From Nitrosomonas sp. UBA6494 (GTDB taxonomy: Bacteria; Pseudomonadota; Gammaproteobacteria; Burkholderiales; Nitrosomonadaceae), in assembly GCA_002435335.1 (NCBI GenBank), contig DJMI01000076.1, forward strand, positions 1 through 11,249: a stretch of 11,249 bases of DNA. The letters are read 5' to 3'. The translations under genes and the position numbers were made by a program. The notes under the pieces were generated by a model. That model worked only from the letters and a program-made list of their open reading frames with translations. It did not search any database and was not told the origin of the DNA. This document shows positions 1 to 5,978 of this stretch, piece after piece. How positions within the stretch are numbered: position 1 is the first letter of the stretch; every line of letters begins with the position of its first letter.

Positions 1-22
1 TGAGGATGAAGACGAAGAGTAA
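1..22 (+). CDS. 3' end of an unidentified upstream gene
   Basis: One reading frame (codons from base 2) gives Glu-Asp-Glu-Asp-Glu-Glu followed by TAA at 20-22. An acidic tail ending 40 bases before a good terminator is what the end of a real gene would look like, but seven codons are too few to name a product. It does not look like the end of PstS, which often precedes pstC. Confidence 0.35.
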
Positions 23-61
23 TTGCTTTGTCTGATTCGCATGAAGTATCAATGCACCATT

Positions 62-97
62 AAAAGTTCTGGGGATTTATAGATCTCCAGACTTTTT
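62..97 (+). terminator. Rho-independent terminator of the upstream gene
   Basis: The arms AAGTTCTGGGGAT (64-76) and ATCTCCAGACTT (83-94) pair over 12 positions, with one bulged T and one G-U pair, around a 6-base loop. The 3' arm runs straight into five Ts (93-97). It separates the gene ending at base 22 from the pst operon. Confidence 0.75.
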
Positions 98-132
98 ATG
101 TGGCAAAGAAATAGTAAGAAATAGATTTTTAT

Positions 133-141
133 TGGTATAAA
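133..141 (+). promoter_or_regulatory. Candidate extended -10 promoter for pstCAB
   Basis: TGGTATAAA is a TG-extended -10 element whose hexamer matches five of six consensus bases; no good -35 lies 16-18 bases upstream. It is the best sigma-70-like element in the 23-313 gap. I looked for a Pho box (two CTGTCA-like repeats 11 bases apart) in this gap and saw no convincing one. Apart from this element and the terminator I see nothing else in the gap. Confidence 0.25.
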
Positions 142-298
142 GTTATTAAATGCGGAATGTAAGATTGAGAGCAATACAAGCAAGACTTAAACGCATTTAT
201 TTTTACTTACATCTGAGTTAGTGTCTAAAGTTTTATGAACGTCTTTTTGGTAAAAGATGGTTCAATTGGTACTCTCTTACTATAATGCGGCAATTTAT

Positions 299-305
299 AG
301 AAGGG
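299..305 (+). promoter_or_regulatory. Ribosome binding site that decides the pstC start
   Basis: AGAAGGG lies 8 bases before the GTG at 314-316. The in-frame ATG at 257 has no purine-rich Shine-Dalgarno sequence in front of it, so the GTG is preferred. Confidence 0.55.
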
Positions 306-313
306 TTTCGACT

Positions 314-1246
314 GTGGCAGAAGAGTCACAAAGCAAAATTTCACATCCGGGTAAATTAGGGTTTAGTTTTCGGCGTAATCTGCACGAAAGATTTATTGAA
401 TCGTTTTTATTTTTATCCGCTGCGCTTTCGATTGCAATAATGCTGGCTATTATTGTGATGTTGGCAAAAGAATCCTTGATTTTCTTTCAGCATGTATCGA
501 TTTGGGAGTTTTTAACAGATACACAATGGACTCCACTATTTGATAATGCTCATTATGGTATTCTTCCGTTAATTTCAGGAACTGTTGTAAGTTCGCTGAT
601 AGCGCTGGGGGTCGCACTTCCTCTTGGAACCATTATCGCAATTTATTTATCCGAATTTGCGCCATTCGTTGTGCGTGAGTTTGCAAAACCATTCCTTGAG
701 TTATTGGGTGGCGTGCCTACCGTAGTGTATGGTTATTTTGCACTGCTGTTCGTAACGCCTTTATTGCAAATAATTTTTCCGGAATTGCCGGGATTTAATT
801 TATTATCAGCCGGCCTGGTGATGGGTATTATGATTATTCCCTATGTCAGTTCGATGACTGAGGATGCAATGCGAGCAGTACCGATGAATTTGCGTGAAGG
901 ATCATATGCCATGGGAGCAACCCGTTTTCAAACGGCAATTCGCGTTGTCATGCCAGCTGCTTTTTCAGGGATAGCGGCGGCTTATATTCTGGGTATTTCA
1001 CGTGCAGTGGGCGAAACCATGGTGGTTGCAATTGCGGCCGGTATGCAGCCGAATTTAACCTGGAATCCTATGGAGCCTGCAGCCACTATAACAGCTTACA
1101 TCGTACAAGTTAGCTTAGGCGATTTGCCTCATGGAAGTATTGGATATCAAACCATATTTGCAGCCGGGTTAACTTTGTTATTGATCACGTTAGCATTTAA
1201 TATTATTGGTCATTTATTAAGAAAACGGTATCGAGAAATTTATTAA
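314..1246 (+). CDS. pstC: Phosphate ABC transporter permease PstC
   Basis: Inner-membrane permease subunit of the high-affinity phosphate importer PstSCAB; it pairs with PstA to form the channel and docks on PstB. From the GTG at 314 the product is 310 residues (E. coli PstC is 319). About six hydrophobic helices are visible. The cytoplasmic EAA loop that contacts the ATPase is clear: EDAMRAVP, then REGSYAMGATRFQ and a following Pro, encoded around 860-960. The GGVPTVVYG and SRAVGETM stretches are typical of Pst permeases. An in-frame ATG at 257 would add 19 residues but lacks a ribosome binding site, and the extra residues do not look like a PstC N terminus. First gene of pstC-pstA-pstB. The family call is secure; the exact start is not. 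Confidence 0.95.
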   Translation: MAEESQSKISHPGKLGFSFRRNLHERFIESFLFLSAALSIAIMLAIIVMLAKESLIFFQHVSIWEFLTDTQWTPLFDNAHYGILPLISGTVVSSLIALGVALPLGTIIAIYLSEFAPFVVREFAKPFLELLGGVPTVVYGYFALLFVTPLLQIIFPELPGFNLLSAGLVMGIMIIPYVSSMTEDAMRAVPMNLREGSYAMGATRFQTAIRVVMPAAFSGIAAAYILGISRAVGETMVVAIAAGMQPNLTWNPMEPAATITAYIVQVSLGDLPHGSIGYQTIFAAGLTLLLITLAFNIIGHLLRKRYREIY

Positions 1247-1277
1247 ATGATGTTATGGCAAGTCACTATTCTGTTGT

Positions 1278-2204
1278 ATGAAGAATGTAAATAATATACA
1301 AGAAATAAGAAAGATCATCAGCTTACATAAAAGATGGGATATCATCTTTATGGTCGCTGGTATTTTCGCGCTGATGATCGCTGTTCTAACCTTCATGGCG
1401 TTGTTTGCACATATGCTGATTGATGGAATGCCAAGGTTAAATTGGAATTTTTTTACTTCATTCCCTTCTCGGAGGGCGGAAGCAGCGGGTATTTTATCCG
1501 CTTGGGTTGGTACTACACTGGTAATGTTGGTTACTGCGATTGCTGCTGTTCCATTGGGAATCAGTGCCGGGGTTTATTTGGAAGAATATGCGCCGAAAAA
1601 TTTTTTTACAGAGATTATTGAAATAAATGTGACGAATTTGGCTGGCGTTCCTTCAATTATCTACGGGTTGCTTGCACTAGGCTTATTTGTATACCAACTC
1701 GGTTTTGGGCAAAGCATTCTGGCTGCAGGGCTAGCGCTGGCTTTATTGATTTTGCCGGTTGTGATAGTTGCGACTCGGGAAGCGATTCGTGCGATACCTG
1801 TAACCATTCGTGAAGGTGCCTATGCACTCGGTGCAACAAAATGGCAAACAGTATCCGATCATCTTTTGCCCTACTCATCTGCCGGTATTTTAACCGGAAT
1901 TATTATTGGCTTGGCGCGAGCGATAGGTGAAACAGCACCAATTATTACCATCGGGGCACTCACATTTATCGCTTTTTTGCCACCATCACCAATAAAGCAA
2001 GAATTTCCCTATATTTCATTTGAGTGGTTAACAGCACCTTTTACTGTAATGCCGATACAAATGTTCAATTGGGTGTCTCGTCCGGAAGAGGCGTTCCAAT
2101 TGAATGCAGCAGCCGCAGGATTGGTTTTGGTCGTGATGACGCTTACCATGAACGGGTTGGCGATTTATTTGCGCTATCGGATGCGAAAAAATATTAAATG
2201 GTAA
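1278..2204 (+). CDS. pstA: Phosphate ABC transporter permease PstA
   Basis: Second inner-membrane permease subunit of the Pst phosphate importer, partner of PstC. The product has 308 residues, close to the family norm of about 300. Hydrophobic helices lie at about residues 22-45, 76-98, 122-142, 146-166, 201-222 and 276-298. The EAA loop is at residues 167-190 (REAIRAIP ... GATKWQ). LAGVPSIIYG (121-130) and ARAIGETAPI (213-222) are PstA hallmarks, the latter matching the SRAVGETM block in PstC as expected for duplicated permease subunits. The gene starts 31 bases after pstC and its end overlaps the likely pstB start, so the three genes are almost certainly cotranscribed. The ATG at 1278 has only a poor Shine-Dalgarno sequence; no better in-frame start precedes the first helix. 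Confidence 0.97.
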   Translation: MKNVNNIQEIRKIISLHKRWDIIFMVAGIFALMIAVLTFMALFAHMLIDGMPRLNWNFFTSFPSRRAEAAGILSAWVGTTLVMLVTAIAAVPLGISAGVYLEEYAPKNFFTEIIEINVTNLAGVPSIIYGLLALGLFVYQLGFGQSILAAGLALALLILPVVIVATREAIRAIPVTIREGAYALGATKWQTVSDHLLPYSSAGILTGIIIGLARAIGETAPIITIGALTFIAFLPPSPIKQEFPYISFEWLTAPFTVMPIQMFNWVSRPEEAFQLNAAAAGLVLVVMTLTMNGLAIYLRYRMRKNIKW

Positions 2205-3001
2205 ATATGCAAAACAATACCGAACAAAACGCAACCCCTAACGATTACAAATCTGAAGTCAGGAATCTCAGCTTCTATTATGGGGGATTTAATGCGTTAA
2301 AGAACATAGATATGGTGCTTCACGATAAAAAAATTACAGCGCTAATCGGACCATCCGGTTGCGGAAAGTCGACATTTTTGCGCTGCTTTAATCGTATGCA
2401 TGATTTATATTCAGGTAACCGATATGAGGGTGAAATCATACTGCATCCTGACGATGTCAACATTTTGGCTGCTAATGTCGATCCCATCGAAGTAAGGATG
2501 AGGATAAGCATGGTATTCCAGAAACCCAATCCGTTCCCAAAATCCATCTATGAGAATGTGGCATATGGATTACGTGTCAGGGGAATCAAACAGCGTGCAA
2601 TTCTGGATGAGAAAGTGGAATCCGCTTTGCGAAATTCCGCATTATGGGATGAAGTAAAAGATCGTTTGCATGATCTTGCTTTCAATCTTTCTGGAGGGCA
2701 GCAGCAACGACTTTGTATCGCACGTGCGTTGGCGACAGATCCGGAAATATTGTTGTTTGATGAACCAACCTCGGCATTGGATCCGATTGCCACTGCCAGT
2801 ATCGAAGAATTAATTACCGATCTGAAGAATAAAGTAACGATATTGATCGTAACGCATAATATGCAACAGGCTGCCAGAGTCTCGGATTATACGGCTTATA
2901 TGTATTTGGGCGAATTAATCGAATTCGATGTTACCGATACTATTTTTATTAAACCGAAAAACAAGCAAACCGAAGACTATATAACCGGTAGATTCGGCTA
3001 G
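2198..3001 (+). CDS. pstB: Phosphate ABC transporter ATP-binding protein PstB
   Basis: Cytoplasmic ATPase that powers phosphate import through PstC/PstA. The 267 residues hold a complete ABC nucleotide-binding domain: Walker A GPSGCGKST (51-59), Q-loop Gln108, signature LSGGQQQR (164-171), Walker B ILLFDEP (184-190) with catalytic Glu189, D-loop SALD (192-195) and switch His220. The long insertion before the Q-loop with VFQKPNPFPKSIYENV is specific to PstB among ABC ATPases, and the C terminus ending in TGRFG is typical. The start is either the ATG at 2198, which overlaps the pstA stop by 7 bases, or the ATG three codons later at 2207; both fit translational coupling. No phoU follows; gltX is next. 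Confidence 0.97.
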   Translation: MVNMQNNTEQNATPNDYKSEVRNLSFYYGGFNALKNIDMVLHDKKITALIGPSGCGKSTFLRCFNRMHDLYSGNRYEGEIILHPDDVNILAANVDPIEVRMRISMVFQKPNPFPKSIYENVAYGLRVRGIKQRAILDEKVESALRNSALWDEVKDRLHDLAFNLSGGQQQRLCIARALATDPEILLFDEPTSALDPIATASIEELITDLKNKVTILIVTHNMQQAARVSDYTAYMYLGELIEFDVTDTIFIKPKNKQTEDYITGRFG

Positions 3002-3022
3002 GCGGTAGTACGCTAATCCAGA

Positions 3023-3042
3023 TGCGGGATTGTCTTTCCGCA
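3023..3042 (+). terminator. Weak hairpin between pstB and gltX, possible attenuating terminator
   Basis: TGCGGGA (3023-3029) can pair with TTCCGCA (3036-3042), one pair being G-U, around a 6-base loop. AAA and then TTTT follow rather than an immediate T run, so this is at best a leaky terminator. It is the only structure I see in the 73-base gap, and I find no convincing promoter for gltX there. Confidence 0.2.
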
Positions 3043-3074
3043 AAATTTTAATAATCATTTTAGATTTAAGTACC

Positions 3075-4466
3075 ATGACTGTACGTACCCGTTTTGCACC
3101 CAGCCCGACAGGCTACCTTCATATCGGTGGTGCACGTACCGCTTTGTTTTCCTGGGCTTATGCGCGTAAACATGGCGGCAAATTTATATTGCGCATTGAA
3201 GATACCGACTTAGAGCGCTCAACGCAACAATCAATCCAAGCAATATTGGATGGCATGGCATGGCTGTCACTTGACTACGATGAAGGGCCGTTCTATCAGA
3301 TGCAACGACTGGCGCGATATCATCAAGTTGCAGATCATTTGCTGCAAAATAATATGGCTTATTATTGCTACGCTTCCAAAGAAGAATTGGAAGAGATGCG
3401 CGAGAAACAGTTGGCTGCGGGATTGAAGCCTCGGTATGACGGACGCTGGCGCGACAGTAAAAAAACACCGCCAACCGATGTCAAGCCGGTACTGAGATTT
3501 AAGAATCCTTTGGATGGCCATGTTGCGTTCAATGATCTGATCAAAGGACGCATTACTGTTGCCAATAGCGAATTGGATGACCTGGTGTTGCTGCGTAGTG
3601 ATGGAGTACCAACCTATAACTTCAGTGTCGTAGTTGACGATCTGGATATGCAAATTACGCATGTAATTCGCGGTGACGATCACGTCAATAATACGCCACG
3701 TCAAATCAATATCTTAAAAGCACTAGATGCGTCACTTCCAGAATATGCGCATGTACCAATGATTTTGGGTGCTAATGGTGAAAGGCTATCGAAGCGTCAT
3801 GGTGCAGTATCGGTGATGCAATATCGTGACGACGGTTATTTGCCCGAAGCGTTGCTGAACTATTTGGCAAGATTAGGATGGTCACACGGTGATGAAGAAA
3901 TATTTAGTCGCGAACAATTAGTCGAATGGTTCGATCTTTCCGCAATCAGCCGTTCACCAGCCAAATTCAATCCGGAAAAATTGCTATGGCTGAATCAACA
4001 ATATATGAAGATAGCCGACAATGCTAGCTTGAGTGAATTGGTACTGCCTTTCCTCAACAAAGATAATTGTGACATTATAAAAGGGCCGGATTTACAAGCT
4101 GTTGTTGATTTATTAAAAGAACGTGTCAATACAATCGAGGAATTGGCAGATGCGGCAGTGTATTTCTATCGCCCTTTGGAGCCGAGTGATGATTTGAAAT
4201 CTCTGCATCTGACAATGGATGTCAAGCCGATGATAATCGGTTTAATGGAAAAATTTCATCAAATAGAATGGACGCGTGACGTGATCCACCAAGAAATCAA
4301 AGCGGCTGCTAAGGAATATGACGTCAAGTTGCCAAAAATTGCCATGCCGTTACGAATCCTAGTGACAGGCGAGGTTCATACGCCTTCTATCGACGCAGTA
4401 TTGGCTTTATTGGGGCGTGAAGAAACGCTTGAGCGAATGAATCGCGGTGTTGGAAGTTTTAAGTAA
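3075..4466 (+). CDS. gltX: Glutamyl-tRNA synthetase
   Basis: Class I aminoacyl-tRNA synthetase that charges tRNA-Glu in the cytoplasm. From the ATG at 3075 the product is 463 residues and begins MTVRTRFAPSPTGYLHIGG, the usual GluRS N terminus; upstream in-frame TTG 3030 would add 15 unlikely residues. The HIGH-type motif is HIGG (16-19) and the KMSKS-type loop is RLSKR (237-241). GDDHVNNTPRQ is the family's conserved active-site helix. In E. coli GluRS a zinc is held by Cys98, Cys100, Cys125 and His127. By my count the equivalent positions here are Cys98, Ala100, Trp125 and Asp127, so zinc is probably not bound. The C-terminal third is the helical anticodon-binding domain. Only a weak Shine-Dalgarno sequence precedes the start. 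Whether the enzyme also charges tRNA-Gln cannot be told from this window. Confidence 0.97.
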   Translation: MTVRTRFAPSPTGYLHIGGARTALFSWAYARKHGGKFILRIEDTDLERSTQQSIQAILDGMAWLSLDYDEGPFYQMQRLARYHQVADHLLQNNMAYYCYASKEELEEMREKQLAAGLKPRYDGRWRDSKKTPPTDVKPVLRFKNPLDGHVAFNDLIKGRITVANSELDDLVLLRSDGVPTYNFSVVVDDLDMQITHVIRGDDHVNNTPRQINILKALDASLPEYAHVPMILGANGERLSKRHGAVSVMQYRDDGYLPEALLNYLARLGWSHGDEEIFSREQLVEWFDLSAISRSPAKFNPEKLLWLNQQYMKIADNASLSELVLPFLNKDNCDIIKGPDLQAVVDLLKERVNTIEELADAAVYFYRPLEPSDDLKSLHLTMDVKPMIIGLMEKFHQIEWTRDVIHQEIKAAAKEYDVKLPKIAMPLRILVTGEVHTPSIDAVLALLGREETLERMNRGVGSFK

Positions 4467-4523
4467 TGATTGCAGTGCAAGGAACCGATCCAGCAAAGAA
4501 TTCCTCTTGAAGGGAAAACAAAT

Positions 4524-4552
4524 TTGCTGCAAAACAATATCTGGTTTATTCT
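4524..4552 (+). promoter_or_regulatory. Candidate promoter of the tRNA-Ser gene
   Basis: TTGCTG (4524-4529), a 17-base spacer, then TATTCT (4547-4552). A GC-rich discriminator (GCCCGCG, 4554-4560) follows just before the expected transcription start. GC-rich discriminators are characteristic of stable-RNA promoters under stringent (ppGpp) control. The tRNA begins about 15 bases further on. The hexamers match only moderately. Confidence 0.4.
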
Positions 4553-4574
4553 TGCCCGCGATCAATACAAGTCA

Positions 4575-4666
4575 GGAGAAATGACCGAGTGGTTGAAGGT
4601 GCACGCCTGGAAAGCGTGTGTACGGCTCAAACCGTACCGCGGGTTCGAATCCCGCTTTCTCCGCCA
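4575..4666 (+). tRNA. tRNA-Ser (anticodon GGA)
   Basis: A full class II tRNA with encoded CCA. The acceptor GGAGAAA (4575-4581) pairs with TTTCTCC (4655-4661), followed by discriminator G and CCA. The anticodon stem CACGC/GCGTG encloses CTGGAAA, giving anticodon GGA at 4609-4611, which reads UCC and UCU. The long variable arm (GTACGG/CCGTAC) is diagnostic of serine-type tRNAs. The T arm is GCGGG-TTCGAAT-CCCGC. The discriminator G is the serine identity base. There is no clear T-run terminator downstream and no integrase or duplicated 3' end next to it. Confidence 0.97.
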
Positions 4667-4694
4667 ATTTAAAGTCTAACGTGTTTTATGTTTG

Positions 4695-4708
4695 ATGCAA
4701 ATTTGCAT
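4695..4708. repeat. Perfect 14-base palindrome upstream of xseB
   Basis: ATGCAAATTTGCAT is its own reverse complement. It lies 29 bases after the tRNA-Ser CCA end and about 40 bases upstream of the candidate xseB -35 element. Its size and symmetry would suit a dimeric regulator. No T run follows, so it is not a conventional terminator. Chance occurrence in AT-rich DNA is possible. Confidence 0.5.
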
Positions 4709-4748
4709 TGACCAAGTACCGACAATTGCGTTATTTTTATCCGTTTTT

Positions 4749-4777
4749 TAGAAATATCATCCGAATAGCTGTATAAG
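4749..4777 (+). promoter_or_regulatory. Candidate promoter of the xseB-ispA-dxs-folE2 operon
   Basis: TAGAAA (4749-4754) and TATAAG (4772-4777) are separated by 17 bases; they match four and five of six consensus bases. Transcription would start near 4784, giving a short leader of about 20 bases before xseB. A second, poorer pair is TTGACC (4708-4713) with TATTTT (4732-4737). Confidence 0.4.
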
Positions 4778-4803
4778 CTCAGATCAATTTTTGTCCTTGC
4801 TTT

Positions 4804-5061
4804 ATGACCAAATCAACTAAAAATGCTGCGGCATTGTCCCAACCGGAGAGTTTTGAAGCAGCTTCAGCAGAGTTGGAAAAAATTGTGATAGCCATGGAGG
4901 CAGGCCAAATGCCGTTGGAAGCATCACTCGCAGCTTATCAGCGCGGAGTTGAGTTGCTGCAATATTGTCAGAGCAAATTGCAAAATGCGCAGCAGCAAGT
5001 ACGTATACTTGAGGCAGGTATGGTAAAAAACTTTTCTCAGCCTGATAGTAATGAGCACTGA
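4804..5061 (+). CDS. xseB: Exodeoxyribonuclease VII small subunit
   Basis: Small subunit of exonuclease VII, which with the large subunit XseA degrades single-stranded DNA in both directions during repair. The 85 residues match the usual length of about 80. The family pattern is visible: SFEAASAELEKIVIAMEAG (about 16-34), then MPLEASLAAYQRGVELLQYC (about 36-55), and a helical QSKLQNAQQQVRILE. Both halves should be alpha-helical and form the coiled-coil pair that binds XseA. xseA is not in the window. I see no Shine-Dalgarno sequence before the ATG at 4804, and the predicted leader is short. The 3' end overlaps ispA by 11 bases, a common betaproteobacterial arrangement that suggests translational coupling. 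Confidence 0.95.
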   Translation: MTKSTKNAAALSQPESFEAASAELEKIVIAMEAGQMPLEASLAAYQRGVELLQYCQSKLQNAQQQVRILEAGMVKNFSQPDSNEH

Positions 5062-5944
5062 TTTCCAGAACTGGGCTAGTTATTGTCAAGCGCGTATCGA
5101 AAACTACCTGGATTCGAGATTGCCGGCTACGGATTGTGTGCCAATCGGATTGCACAAAGCGATGCGCTATTCGGTGTTGGGTGGTGGCAAACGAGTGCGC
5201 CCGTTGTTGTCTTTTGCTGCCGGTGAGCTTGCGGGTGCGGATGTTGTGCGTGTCACCATTGTTGCGGCAGCAGTAGAATTGATTCACGCTTATTCATTGG
5301 TGCATGACGATTTGCCGTGTATGGACGACGATATTTTGCGGCGCGGTAAACCGACATGTCATATTGAGTTTGACGAAGCAACCGCACTATTGACCGGAGA
5401 TAGTTTGCAGACACTGGCATTTGAATTGTTGGCGGAGAATCGGTTAGCCGATAATGCAGAAACACAATTGGCGATGATCTCACAGCTTGCTTTGGCATCA
5501 GGTTCGCGCGGCATGGCGGGTGGGCAGGCTTTCGATTTGGATAGCGTGGGAAAAACCCTGACGCTGCCGGAACTGGAATTTATGCATATTCATAAAACAG
5601 GGGCCTTGATTCGCGCTGCCGTTATGCTCGGTGCGCGTTGCAGTGCCCGCTTGGACGAGGCACAAATGGGCAAATTGGATCATTTTGCAAAATGTGTCGG
5701 TCTAGCGTTTCAGGTCGTCGATGATTTGCTGGATGCGGAAGCATCCACTGCTACGCTAGGAAAGACCGCAGGCAAGGATGCCGAAAACAACAAACCGACT
5801 TATGTCAGCATTCTAGGTATAGCGCAGGCACGTGAATTGGCTGAGAAACTACAGCATGATGCCGACGATGCTTTGGCGGGTTTCGGTGAATCCGCGTTCA
5901 GATTGCGTCAAGTAACCGAATTTATAATTAAGCGTAAATTCTAA
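5051..5944 (+). CDS. ispA: Farnesyl diphosphate synthase (polyprenyl synthetase)
   Basis: Cytoplasmic prenyltransferase that condenses DMAPP with two IPP to give farnesyl diphosphate, precursor of undecaprenyl phosphate, quinone tails and haem A/O side chains. The 297 residues compare with 299 in E. coli IspA. The IPP-binding GGKRVRP is at 45-51. The first aspartate-rich motif DDLPCMD (86-92) has the two extra residues between aspartates typical of bacterial FPP synthases, and the second, DDLLD, is at 224-228. The start ATG lies inside the end of xseB with no Shine-Dalgarno sequence of its own that I can see, so coupling is likely. dxs follows after 34 bases. A short-chain GGPP-type product cannot be excluded from sequence alone, but FPP is the natural call in this operon. 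Confidence 0.95.
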   Translation: MSTDFQNWASYCQARIENYLDSRLPATDCVPIGLHKAMRYSVLGGGKRVRPLLSFAAGELAGADVVRVTIVAAAVELIHAYSLVHDDLPCMDDDILRRGKPTCHIEFDEATALLTGDSLQTLAFELLAENRLADNAETQLAMISQLALASGSRGMAGGQAFDLDSVGKTLTLPELEFMHIHKTGALIRAAVMLGARCSARLDEAQMGKLDHFAKCVGLAFQVVDDLLDAEASTATLGKTAGKDAENNKPTYVSILGIAQARELAEKLQHDADDALAGFGESAFRLRQVTEFIIKRKF

Positions 5945-5978
5945 GTATTATTTCATTATTTTTATTTTCAGGCTTTGA

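Noticed and set aside
98..256. Pho box upstream of pstC
   Set aside because: I searched for two CTGTCA-like repeats with 11-base spacing and found no acceptable pair.
3267..3704. 145-codon open frame antisense to gltX
   Set aside because: It is a shadow of the conserved gltX coding region with no protein-like features.
4575..4666. tRNA-Ser as an integration site for a mobile element
   Set aside because: No integrase, no direct repeat of the tRNA 3' end in the window, and the flanking genes are core housekeeping genes.
4470..4679. 69-codon open frame after gltX on the + strand
   Set aside because: It runs through the whole tRNA-Ser gene, starts at a poor site and resembles no protein; the tRNA explains the sequence.
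4817..5287. 156-codon open frame antisense to xseB and ispA
   Set aside because: It spans two well-supported genes on the other strand, is rich in His, Gln and Arg as antisense frames often are, and has no recognisable domain.
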